NCBI RefSeq assembly: GCF_037176765.1
Contig: NC_090021.1
Span: 61,509,453-61,573,452, forward strand
Origin: Anolis sagrei
Lineage: Eukaryota; Chordata; Lepidosauria; Squamata; Anolidae
DNA: 64,000 nucleotides
Reading direction: 5' to 3'
The notes under the pieces: model-generated
Seen by the model: only the letters and a program-made list of their open reading frames with translations
What the model was told of the DNA's origin: nothing
Database searches by the model: none
Translations under genes and position numbers: made by a program
Shown here: positions 21,173-30,635 of the stretch, piece by piece
How the letters are laid out: every line of letters starts with the position of its first letter
Numbering within the stretch: the stretch's first letter is position 1

Positions 21173-21283
21173 ATGCGGCGCAAGTCTCGGCTGCTGCTCT
21201 GCTTCGCCTTCCTCTGGGTGCTCGGCATCGCCTACTACATGTACTCCGGGGGCAGCGCCGCCCTCGCCGGCGGAGGAAGGAAG
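21173..21283 (+). CDS. GALNT2: GALNT2 exon 1 (coding part), polypeptide GalNAc-transferase 2
   Basis: Encodes 37 residues: [20 protein letters not shown], then [17 protein letters not shown]. From memory, the human protein begins [20 protein letters not shown] and continues YYMYSGGGSALAGG, so the match is nearly exact; the Gly-rich stretch before GRK is about five residues shorter here. GALNT2 is a type II Golgi membrane enzyme that adds the first GalNAc to Ser/Thr in mucin-type O-glycosylation. This exon supplies the basic cytosolic tail (residues 1-6), the signal anchor (about 7-24) and the first stem residues. The ATG has A at -3. The exon ends AAG followed by GTGAGG, a good splice donor in phase 0, and human exon 2 would follow with EDWNEIDP. 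No catalytic domain lies in the window. Confidence 0.95.
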
Positions 21284-21356
21284 GTGAGGAGCAGGAGGGG
21301 GGGGGGGGCGCGGCTTCCCTTCGCCCTCAGCCGGGGAGAAGCCTCGCTGGACCTTC
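21284..21356 (+). other. GALNT2: GALNT2 intron 1 start, splice donor and G-run
   Basis: The donor GTGAGG begins at 21284. A 12-base G run at 21297-21308 follows within 15 bp. G runs just after a donor are common splicing enhancers and can form quadruplexes in the nascent RNA; here that is inference. Confidence 0.7.
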
Positions 21357-22765
21357 TCCTCACGGCTCCCCCGTTTGCCTGCCTGCCTGCCTTCCTTCCT
21401 GCCGAGGCTCCTTCTTTTCCCTCAGGCTCCTCGCCCATTCCTCTCCCTCTCCCTCCTTCGCCTTTCTCCTGTCATGGAGGACTCCCTTCCCTTTCCTCTC
21501 TTCCTTCCTTCCTTCCTCTCTCTCTTCTTTCCTTCCTTCCTCGGCTTCCTCAGTCTCCTCGCTGCTGCTTCTTCCATTTCCTCTTTCCATCCTGCCTCCT
21601 TCCTTTTTTCCTTCCTTCCTTCCTGCCAAGGCTCTTTCAAGTACCTCAGGCTCCTCGCCTCTTTCGCCTTTCATGGAGGATTTCCTTCCCTTTCCTCCTT
21701 TTCCTCTCTTATTTCTTTTCTCCTTCCATGCTGCCTCCTTCCTTCCGTCCTTTCCCCCCTTCCTTCCTGCCGAGGCTCTCAGGCTCCTTGCCTCTTCCTC
21801 TTTCGCCTTTCATGGAGGATTTCCTTCCCTTTTCTTCTTTCCTTCCTCTCTTCCTTGGCTTCCTCAGTCTCCTCGCTGCTTCCTCTTCCCTTCCTTCCAT
21901 GCTGCCTCCTTCCTTCCTTCCTTCCTTCCTTTTTGCATTCCTTCCTTCCGAGGCTCTTTCGTTTACCTCAGGCTCCTCGCTCCTTCCTCTTTCTCCTTCC
22001 ATGGAAGACTCCCTTTCCTCACTTCCTTCCTTGGCTCCTTCAGGCTCCCCGCTGCTTCCTTTTCTCTTTCCTTCTTCTATGTTGCCTCCTTCCTTCCTGT
22101 TATCCTTCCTTTCGAGGCTCTTTCGTTTACCTCAGGCTCCTCACCCCTTCCTTCCTCAGTTCCTTCAGTCTGCTGGCTGCTTCCTTTGCCCTTTCCTCCC
22201 TCCATGCTGCCTCCCTTCTTCCTTCCGGCTTTCCTTCCTTCCTGCCGAGGCTCTTTCCTTTACCTCAGACTCCTCACTCCTTCGCCTTTCTCCTTCCATG
22301 GATGACTCCCTTTCCTCCTTTTCCTCTCTTCCTTGGTTCCTTCAGTCTCCTTGCTGCTTCCTCTTCCCTTTCCTCCCTCCATGCTGCCTCTTCCTACCTT
22401 CGTAGGCTCTTTCCTTAAGTCAGACTCACTCCTTTCGCCTTTCTCCTTCCATGGAGGACTCCCTTCCCTTTCCTCCTTTCCCTCTCTTCCTCCCTCCCTC
22501 TCTTCCTCGGTTCCTTCAGTCTCCTCGCTGCTTCCTCTTCCCTTTTCCCTTTCCTCCCTCCATGCTGCCTCTCCCTCCCATCCTCCTTTCCTTCCTGCCG
22601 AGGCTCTTTCCTTAAGTCAGATTCACTCCTTTCTCCTTCCATGGAGGACTCCCTTCCCTTTCCCTCTCTTCCTTCCTTCCTCGGTTCCTTCAGTCTCCTC
22701 GCTGCTTCCTCTTCCCTTTCCTCCTTCCATGCTGTCTCCCCCCCCCCCTTCCTTCCTGTCGGAGG
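21357..22765. repeat. Pyrimidine-rich minisatellite in GALNT2 intron 1, about 8 units
   Basis: A degenerate tandem array of C/T-rich units of 124-181 bp (mean about 163). One landmark, CCATGCTGCCTCCTTCC or a close variant, lies near 21587, 21726, 21897, 22078, 22202, 22379, 22559 and 22727. A second, CATGGAGGA(C/T)T, lies near 21473, 21672, 21811, 22000, 22297, 22450 and 22640. Each unit also holds GCCGAGGCTCTTTC and TCAGTCTCCTCGCTGCTTCC. The strand asymmetry leaves long stop-free frames (up to 457 codons) on both strands; they are repeat artefacts. Such polypurine-polypyrimidine DNA can form triplexes. Confidence 0.9.
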
Positions 22766-23066
22766 CGTGAGGGGATGTCCTCTTTGGGGAAACTGGGGCG
22801 CCTCGTGACTGCTTCTTCTTCGGTGGGAACAGGGTCCCCGTGAATGTGTATGCGTGTGTATTGAGGAAATGGGCGCCACGAGGAGCTCCTTCCCGGCTGA
22901 AACCCAGCCAGGCTGTTGCGCCTTCTTCGCCTTGGGCGAACCAGGTCTTCCTCTCTCCCTCCCTCCCTCGCGGGGAGGAAGTGCTGCGTACTGCTTCCAT
23001 GTTTGAAATACCCGAAAGGAGGTCTCTGTGAGGAAGGGGCCGGCTTGTGCTCTGCTGCCTCTGGAT

Positions 23067-23196
23067 CACTCCTGGGCAAACTTGGGCCCTCCCTCCAGGC
23101 GTTTTGGACTTCAGCTCCCACCATTCCTAACAGCCTCAGGCCCCTTCCTTTCTCTCCTCAGCCGCTTAAGGGAGGGCCCAAGTTTGCTCATGCCTG
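23067..23196. mobile_element. hAT-type MITE, 130 bp
   Basis: The left part, CTGGGCAAACTTGGGCCCTC followed by GTTTTGGACTTCAGCTCCCA, and the right part ending GGGCCCAAGTTTGCTCATGC form inverted ends. The 8-bp flanks CTCTGGAT (23059-23066) and CTCTGGAC (23197-23204) agree at 7 of 8. The same family occurs as fragments at 60210-60285 and 61221-61334. Confidence 0.75.
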
Positions 23197-23413
23197 CTCT
23201 GGACAATGTGGAGGAGTTAAAAGGCAGGGAAACATATTTTACCTAACCCTTTGGAAGAACTTCCTCGTGTGATAGAAGCTCCGTAGTGTGATAGAAGCTC
23301 CTCCTCTAGAGGTTTTTTTTTTTTAAGCCGGATGACCCTCTCTTCAGAGAGCTTTCATTGTGTGGCAGAATGGGGTTGGACTGGTTGGCCCAGGTAGTCT
23401 CTTCTATGACTTG

Positions 23414-23993
23414 CCAAGATTTATGATTCCTTGTCGAAGGCTTTCATGGCTGGAATCACTGGGTTGCTGGGAGTTTTCCAGGTTTGATGGCCATGTTCCA
23501 GAAGCATTCTCTCCTGATGTTTTGCCCACATCTATGGCAGGCATCCTCAGAGGTGGAGGGGTCTTTTAGAAACTAGGCAAGTGTGGTTTACATATCTGTA
23601 GAATGTCCAGCGTGGAGAAAAGAATTCTTGTCTTTTTGAGGCAGGTGTGAATGTTGCAAAAAGTAGGGGAACTCCAGACAAGAATCAATGAGGGCCAGCT
23701 AACATCTCCCAACAAAGGATTCCCCAGGCAGCAACCAGCCAGGCTTTGAAACTGCAAGGCCATTAAATGCTAATCAAGATGGCCAAATTGCAACATTCAC
23801 ACCTGCCTCAATCAGACCAGAGTTTTTCCCCCCACCCTGGACATTTTACAGATATATAAACCCCACTTGCCTAGTTTCCAACAGATCCCTCAACCTTTGA
23901 GAATGCCTGGCATAGATGTCGATGAAATGCCAGGAGAGAATGCTTCCGGAACATGGCTATACAGTCCGGAAAACTCACAGAAACCCATCATTA
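23414..23993. mobile_element. Penelope-like terminal-repeat pair, inverted head-to-head
   Basis: A minus-oriented terminal repeat (from TTGTCGAAGGCTTTCATGGC, 23414, to about 23650) is followed by a plus-oriented one (about 23656-23993, ending CGGAAAACTCACAGAAACCC). Both contain the CCATAGATG hammerhead-loop region and the ACAGATATATAAACCCCACT promoter-like block. Core hammerhead residues have changed in both copies. The pair interrupts the minisatellite. Confidence 0.82.
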
Positions 23994-24416
23994 GAGTTCT
24001 CCTTCCCTTCGAAGCATGGTGCCAAGGTTCATATCTTGCCATATTCTGTGCTCACCTCCTCCTTAGGTGTTCCTTACTCCATCCCTGCATGTAGGAATGG
24101 GGTTGGTCTGGATGACCCTTCGGGTGTCTTTCAACCTCACACGTCTATTATGTCTTGCCAAGACTCCTATGGTTAGCTTTCCCCCTCCCTTCAAGTTCTG
24201 CTGTCACCCCTTGCTGGACTTGACTCCCCCCCTTTTGGCCAGATGTTCCTTAATCCCCTTCCTACATGACAGAGAATGGGACGAGGCGACCCTTGGGGCC
24301 TCTTGCAAAGACCCACATGGGGTTTGTATCTTTCTCCTTCCCTTCAAGTTGTGTTGCCAGGGCTTTTGCCCCCTGCTGTGTTCACGCAGCCATCTTGTGA
24401 CTAGATCAGAGCTTTC

Positions 24417-24610
24417 TAAACATTGTGACACACTTTTTAGACACGCATCATTTCATGATACAGTTTTACTAGCAAACGGGAGATCAAACCCAACCCCTTA
24501 CAAGAGATACAGATGCATAACTGCTAGAGCAAAATAGATGAGGCACAACATATCTCATGAAAACCTTTCATTTACGCGTGTGTGTATATGTGTGTGAGTG
24601 TGTGTATGTA

Positions 24611-24645
<35 letters not shown>

Positions 24646-24743
24646 GATTTATTCCTCATTTTACATAGACTCGGAGGTTTCTTGCTATGTTCCCTTGACA
24701 CACCTACACAGACGTGTCCTAACACACAGTTTGGAAAACGTTC
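24417..24743. mobile_element. Non-autonomous hAT element, 327 bp
   Basis: Left end CAGAGCTTTCTAAACATTGT; right end ACACAGTTTGGAAAACGTTC. Flanks GACTAGAT (24409-24416) and GACTAGGT (24744-24751) agree at 7 of 8. The interior contains TAGACACGCATCATTTCATG and AACATATCTCATGAAAACCT, shared with the larger relative at 46265-46716, and a (TG)n(TA)n microsatellite. It sits inside the minisatellite. Confidence 0.85.
24576..24646. repeat. (TG)n(TA)n compound microsatellite
   Basis: TG-rich run with GTGTGTGTGTGTGTATAT and a following (AT)n run, inside the hAT element. Confidence 0.9.
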
Positions 24744-24985
24744 GACTAGGTACTCCTTCTCCATTCCTTTGTGGCTGGGGGCTGGACTTGGTGGTGCTTC
24801 CCATGACATCATGTAAATACTCCAAACATAGCTAGCTTCCCCCTATGGTGCTGTGGACATTGCTCAGCATGCACTTCCTTGCCAAATGAGCCTTATGCTA
24901 TTCCTACATAGCAGTAGGTTGGACTGGGTGGTTCTGGAGGCCTATTCTAATGAATCTATGACTCTCGAGTGTGTCAGCTTCCCTC

Positions 24986-26051
24986 CTGCTTCCGCTTTCC
25001 ACCTCCCTGCCATCCAGACCCGGACACAAGGGGAGGCGCTGCCCTGGCCACTCTCCCAGGCTAGGAGGCAGCCTCTTCACACAAGAAGAGGGTTTGTGCT
25101 TATCTCTCTCGCTGCATGTGTGTTCGTCCCTCAGTGGCTGGCTCTTCAAGAGAGGAGAGGCTTGGGTTGCCTCCCCTTTCCTTCCAAGCAGGGCATTCTT
25201 TTCACAAGGCAGATGGTTTCTTTGTGGACTTCAGCCGGGTTGGCTTCCAACTCGTTGCTTCCAAGCCAACAGGAGCAAGCCACGTTGCAGCTGGGGGGGG
25301 GGGGGGGGGGGTTATGAGAGGGATGGGGGAGGTTGGGAGGAATTACTCTGGAGCCTCACTTCTCTGGATAAATCAATGATTTATGGAGTGCGAAGACTGG
25401 GATCCATGCACCTTTTAATGCAACCATTTCTGTTTTGTTTGGAATACTTTCGTAGCCCTTCTACTTGACAAAATAATGTAGTTCGCTCTTCTGCCCCCAT
25501 CATGAGAATATAGCTGACCCCCCCCCCCAAATCTGTAATGATTTGACCTCTAAGGATTGCTTTAGCTTGATCTTCAGATTATGACATTTCCTCATGCATT
25601 GGGCTCCTTTAACTTGAAGAATTTCTCAATGTTTAAATATGGTTGAACGATTTTCAACACTAAAAGTTGTTTCACTGTGAGTGTAAGAGTTTGATATTTC
25701 CTGTGTCTGGTATGATAATTAATTGGTCAGGTAATAATTCTGGCAGTAAGTGGTGTTTGATGGTGGCCTTCCTTAAGTTAGGTTTATCCATGGTCTGATA
25801 ATGAGTACAGACAAGGCATTACAAAACTGCTTTATTTAAATGTAATGCTAAATAAGTTGATCTAAATAAATTCAGATCAATTCATCCATCCATTTTAATA
25901 ATATTAATTTAGACAATTATTTTTATTATAGATAATTAGAAGCACTTGAAAGCTTTCCTTTGGTCATGTACCTTAAACGGATATCAATAGTTCTTTTCAG
26001 TGTCTTTGATAAACAGGATTTAAAGTAAGGTCCAGAGTTTTACAAATTCAT
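24986..26051. other. Intron 1, unassigned; includes a G19 run
   Basis: No gene or recognisable element. Contains an uninterrupted run of 19 G at 25293-25311, adjacent to GTTATGAGAGGGATGGGGGA, a potential quadruplex on the sense strand of the GALNT2 transcript. A C10 run lies near 25519. Confidence 0.5.
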
Positions 26052-26375
26052 AGTTTATGGCCATGTTGCAGAAGCATTCTCTGATGATGTTTCGCCCACA
26101 CATATGCCAGGCATCCTCAGAGGTTGAGGTGTTTATTTGAAACTAGGCAAGTGAGGTTTCTATATCTGTGGAATGTCCAGGGTGGAAGAAAGAACTCTTG
26201 TCTGCTTGAGGAAAGTATGAATGTTGCAATTGGCCACCTTGATTAGCATTTAAAAGCCTGGCTGGTTGCTGCCTGGAGAATTCTTTGTTGGGATGTGTTA
26301 GCTGGCCCTGAATGTTTCCTATCTGGAATTCCCCTGATTTTTGAGTATTGCTTTTTATTGACTCTTTATCAATTA
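26052..26375 (-). mobile_element. Penelope-like terminal repeat, minus strand
   Basis: Reads ATGGCCATGTTGCAGAAGC, ATGCCAGGCATCCTCAGAGG, TATATCTGTGGAATGTCCAG, then TAGCATTTAAAAGCCTGGCT and GGAATTCCCCTGATTTTTGA. This is the reverse complement of the terminal repeat, and it runs into the sequence just 3' of the PLE coding end. Confidence 0.8.
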
Positions 26376-29300
26376 ATAGTTTGTTATCTGTATGAAGATT
26401 GCTATTGACATTTATATTCTTAAGAGAGATGTCTTGTGTAGGAGAAAACCTGTTTTTTAGAGCTTGAAAATGTGAAAAATAAGAGACAAATGTTGGCAGG
26501 ATGGACTGGGGCATCAAAACTGAAGCAATTGTAAAGTAATGGTTCAGTGGGGTTGAAGAACTCTGACTACAAGTGGGGGAGATTAACAATTACAAATGGA
26601 TTCATGATGTAGGATTCTATTTTCTGTCAGTGAAGCAGAACATTTAATCCCAGCATTCTAGAATGGTTTAGTAATTGCAAAGAGAGAGAAAAGTGTATAA
26701 ATATAATAGCTTTTGAAATTATTGTAAAAGCCTCATTAACATGGGGCGTTGTCAGACCTTGCAATAAAATGGACACTGTTTATTTTGTGAATAGGTATCC
26801 TTCTGCAAGAAATCAGGAAGCTAACTGAATATTTATGTTACCTTTATACCTATAAGGTAAATGATTACAGCACTGACATTTCAGATTTAGTTGCTTGAAG
26901 TTTGGACCTTATGTGACAAGCATGAAAATAGATTAGCATTTCAATGAAGGTTAAGTTTGTGAATGTCCCTTTAATCACAAAATACGTTTTATAGTTATGG
27001 ATCACTGCATTGTAAAATTTAGTCTGTTTGCTGCTGTTTCTCCCTCTTCTTTCATGTCATTTCACCTCACTAGTGCCTCATTTTTAACTTTTAATTTCTT
27101 ACATTATTATGCATACATGCAAAATATCCTTCAGGTCTGAGTAGACTGCCAGATGGCTGTCCATGGAAGTGGTAAAGAACACAGAAAGGGGATAGGTTTG
27201 CTGGACTCGAGTTAAGCATGAGCTGCACAAAACTGAATACATATGTTTATTTTTAGAGTGACTTTTTTTGGATGATTTGTAATGCAAATTCACACAGGCA
27301 TGCAAGTCTGCGTCATCTACCAAATTTCCCCATCTCCTTTCCACCCTGGTTTTGATTGCAAATTGCAACAGTAAGTGACATAATGTTGCCTCTGGTGCTC
27401 CAGAAGGTGCTAGTGTGTCTGCATGAGAGCAGAATTAGCTCTTAGCACCTATGGACTTGTCCACAGCTGGCATAGGATCATGAACAAGTTTTATGTCTGG
27501 GGGATGGAATTTGACAACTAACCCCTCAGGTCCTGGTCTTAACTCTCTAATCAAACTGATTCTCATCCACTTACCAAATTTTAACTTTCTCCAGTGAAAA
27601 CAGTGTAATTGTATTAATGAAGGCTAACTAATGCCAATGTTTTTCTAGAGGCTGAGCTTGTAGGTATTGACTAATTGTATTAATGTTACATCTTGTCTTG
27701 TGTGAGCAACAATGTTTTCAAGCATTCAAAGGACATTACATGTTCAATGCAATAAGGAATTCTTACAAGCATATAAAGTGAGATAATATTATACCTCTTA
27801 GTGCAGATGAAGTGACTGTGATTGAGAACAGCTTGTCTAATGAGTTCCTGGCAGAGGTGAGTTCAGAATTAGGAATTTCCTGAAACACATTTCAGTCTTT
27901 TCTGTATCAGATCAGTAGCTGTCTTAAGATCAAGCATGGCCAACCTTTGCATTCTTGGTGGCTATTCCATTTTTGAAGAAATAATCTTGAGACATGAAGT
28001 AGACTTTGCTGCCCAATTCTTCTCATGGTATCTACAATGTAACACATGTTAGGGAATGGTCTGGTGACCATTTTCCTTTCTTTCTCTGAAGTTAAGTAGG
28101 CTGCAGTTAGCTAAACAGCATGTGAATTATGCCCCCTTGCCTTTGTTTGTGAGAAATCAAGGGTACATTGAGATCCCTATGCAGCCCATGGCTAGCTTTG
28201 GTTCATACCAATCTATATTTGTAAATAGAATTGTGACATTTGTCAAATGTTCATATAGCATAGATCAACAGGTTTTATGTAATAAAATCTCTCACTTGAA
28301 GCCAGCAGCTTTATAATTAAGGAAAACATGCATTTTCCTTCGGTTTGACCATTAGATACAAAAGCCAAATAAAAGTTACAGAGATGCATGTCAACTTCTA
28401 AAAAATACTTTTCATTATTGCTAAATATATGGACAAAATATTTATCCGATCTTGTTTAAGAGCTTAATAAGACCATCAGGAGATAAATAAATTTATTTCA
28501 TGGCTAGTTTTATCTGATAGGTTGTCCCTATCCTAGTTTATATTGTGCTGTTGGCAACCTTCCTATAGTTTAATAACTTAGAGATTTCTAATTTAGTTTT
28601 GCTGTTTATTGCCATAAGTGTAGTCATTATTTCTATAGTTTGCTTGAATGGTATTCTGTTGCAGGCCCGTTATCCTGCCATTTCAATTTGTTCTTAACAA
28701 TGTGTATTGAGAGAGGGAGATGTTTCAGAACCATAGGATTGTTTGGTGTAGGTAACCTATGCATGAATAAATACTTAAAGATATTGTTATCTTATAACGT
28801 GAAAAATGGGAAAATGCAATAAGTAAAACAGTAAGAAAGTGAGAATAAGGGTGAAGTCAAATTGTTTAATTTAAAATATTATTTAGATGAATATTTAAAT
28901 ATTATGTAAATATTGATTTTACAGATATGCCAATTTTGAAATACAAGATTACAGTTGTAACATTTGTGAGAATTCTGAAGCTATATAAAAATGTCCACCC
29001 CCACCCCCCGTTTAGCAATAAAATCAGTACAGTTTTGTTGTATAAGTGACGCTCCATGGTCCTGTTTTAAAATAATTTTCTTTGGATGTTTATTTTACAC
29101 TCCACCCTAAAAAAACAAAAACAAACCTGTATTACTAAGCAACTTGCTTATTGCCAATAGCAAGATTGCTTACATATGCTAAAATAAACAATTTATATCC
29201 TTCAGTTAAAATGACAGCTACATATCTATATTTGAAGAAGCCAGAGTTATCTTGGTTCATATATGACACTGGTTTCAATTCTGATTTTGGTTCTTCTAGT

Positions 29301-29589
29301 AGAACCTTTCCTCAATGGAAGACTGATTGTTTTGTCTGATAGCCTTGTCTCCTCTTATATGCAGTCACTTGTGCCTTCAGCAAAGGTTTGAGCATCCCAC
29401 TAGGGTACAACTCTGGAAGGTTTGGAAAATGAGAGAAGTTGTAAAAGTTGTTTTTTCATATTTACAATAAGGTGCTTGCAGCATCAAAGGAAGAAGTCCT
29501 TCTGTTTGTGAAACTGAGGTTTTGAAGAGGAAATAGTATAATGACTTGCATTTTCTCCAAAATACACATTACAGTGGGTTATCAGCAAT
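26376..29589. other. Intron 1, nothing recognised
   Basis: About 3.2 kb of AT-rich DNA. No exon-like open frame with splice sites, and no element ends I could match. Short frames (60-90 codons) lack domains. Confidence 0.4.
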
Positions 29590-29685
29590 ACCTCTGAGGA
29601 TACTTGCCATAGATGCAAGCGAAACGTCAGGAGAGAATGCCTCTAGACCATGGCCATATAGCCCGAAAAAACCTACAACAACCTA
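29590..29685 (+). mobile_element. Penelope-like terminal-repeat end, plus strand
   Basis: CCTCTGAGGATACTTGCCAT, AGATGCAAGCGAAACGTCAG, GAGAATGCCTCTAGACCATG, ending GCCCGAAAAAACCTACAACA. It is a short 5'-truncated copy that keeps the whole hammerhead core. Confidence 0.85.
29591..29632 (+). ncRNA. Hammerhead ribozyme motif, second intact core
   Basis: CTGAGGA (29594-29600), stem II CTTGC / GCAAG (29603-29607 with 29615-29619), loop CATAGAT, GAAA (29621-29624), CGTC ending 29628. Relative to 19052-19092 a T-G wobble in stem II is here a T-A pair, so the stem is kept although the bases differ. Cleavage would fall after 29628. Activity is inferred. Confidence 0.72.
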
Positions 29686-29783
29686 TCACTATTTTTCTTT
29701 TGAGAAAGGGCAAATCATTATATTCGTTATTTTTTGAATGCCACTTACAGATACTATACCTTATCCTATGACATCTTCTAAAT

Positions 29784-29950
29784 CAGTGGTTCTCAACCTG
29801 TGGGTCCCCAGATGTCAACTCCCAGAAATCCTAACAGAAATCCTAACTCCCAGCTTCAACTCCCAGCAATCCTAACAGCTGGAAAACTGGCTGGGTTTTC
29901 TGGGAGTTGTAAGCCAAAACACCTGGGGACCCACAGGTTGAGAACCACTG
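29784..29950. mobile_element. hAT-type MITE, sister of the element at 18338
   Basis: Left end CAGTGGTTCTCAACCTGTGG, right end reverse complement identical over the first 20 bases, with GTCCCCAG next. An internal duplication of ACTCCCAG-AATCCTAACAG units lies at 29818-29870. The flanks do not give a clear 8-bp duplication. Confidence 0.85.
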
Positions 29951-30160
29951 TAAATCTAAATGAAGCTCCTAGCTATCCACATGTTGTGTATACTTAACAA
30001 AATTAATGAGATGTTAGGTATTACCATTTTGGAGGGCAAGAAGTAATATATCCACTGTAGTATATTCATGTTGATCTTTCCACAAAATTGAGTTATGCCC
30101 TGAAACTTAATAGACAGCGATCAGTCAATGTGATGCTAAAACAGGTAATCAAGTTGTTGT

Positions 30161-30635
30161 CATAGAATCAAAGAGTTGGAAGAGACCTTATGGGCCATCC
30201 AGTCCAACCCCCTGCCAAGAAGCAGGAATATTGCATTCAAATCACCCCTGACAGATGGCCATCCAACCTCTGTTTAAAAGCTACCAAAGAAGGAGCCTCC
30301 ACCACACTCCGGGGCAGAGAGTTCCACTGCTGAATGGCTCTCACAGTCAGGAAGTTCTTCCTTATGTTCAGATGGAATCTCCTCTCTTGTAGTTTGAAGC
30401 CATTGTCCTAGTCTGCAAGGAAGCAGAAAACAAGCTTGCTCCCTCTTCCCTGTGGCTTCCTCTCACATATTTATACATGGCTATTATATCTCCTCTCAGC
30501 CTTCTCTTCTTCAGGCTAAACATGCCCAGCTCCTTAAGCTGCTCCTCATAGAGCTTGTTCTCCAGACCCTTTATCATTTTAGTCGCCCTCCTCTGGACAC
30601 ATTCCAGCTTGTCAATATCTCTCTTGAATTGTCTG
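30161..30635 (-). mobile_element. CR1 LINE 3' end, minus strand
   Basis: Starts CATAGAATCAAAGAGTTGGA and encodes on the minus strand GLENKLYEEQLKELGMFSLK, KRRLRGDIIAMYKYVRGSHR, EEGASLFSASLQTR. The frame breaks near the 3' end. It is the same family as 19865-20268 and slightly longer at the 5' side. Confidence 0.92.

Larger units (their letters stand above)
23330..24985. repeat. Second intronic minisatellite with a CR1-3'-end-like core, split by two insertions
   Basis: Landmark GGGTTGG(A/T)CTGG or variants occur near 23371, 24101, 24276, 24776 and 24911. After subtracting the PLE pair (23414-23993) and the hAT (24417-24743 plus duplication), the spacing is about 150, 175, 165 and 135 bp. Shared unit words are CTTCCCTTCAAG or variants, CTTGCCAAGA, and a GGTTGGACTGG...GACCCTT...GGTCTCTT block that resembles the CR1 3' end. 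The units are diverged, so the array is old. Confidence 0.65.

Noticed and set aside
20940-21287. Upstream ATG in strong context with a 115-codon frame overlapping GALNT2 exon 1
   Set aside because: It lies upstream of the CCAAT and GC boxes and so is probably not transcribed; the product is low-complexity.
20992-22418. Stop-free frames of 347-457 codons on the plus strand and others on the minus strand
   Set aside because: They run through the C/T-rich minisatellite; the translations are Leu/Pro/Ser/Phe repeats with no domain. Only 21173-21283 in one of them is real coding sequence.
22415-23124. Minus-strand frames of 144-154 codons
   Set aside because: They are the reverse of the same pyrimidine-rich repeat, giving Glu/Lys/Arg/Gly-rich low-complexity translations.
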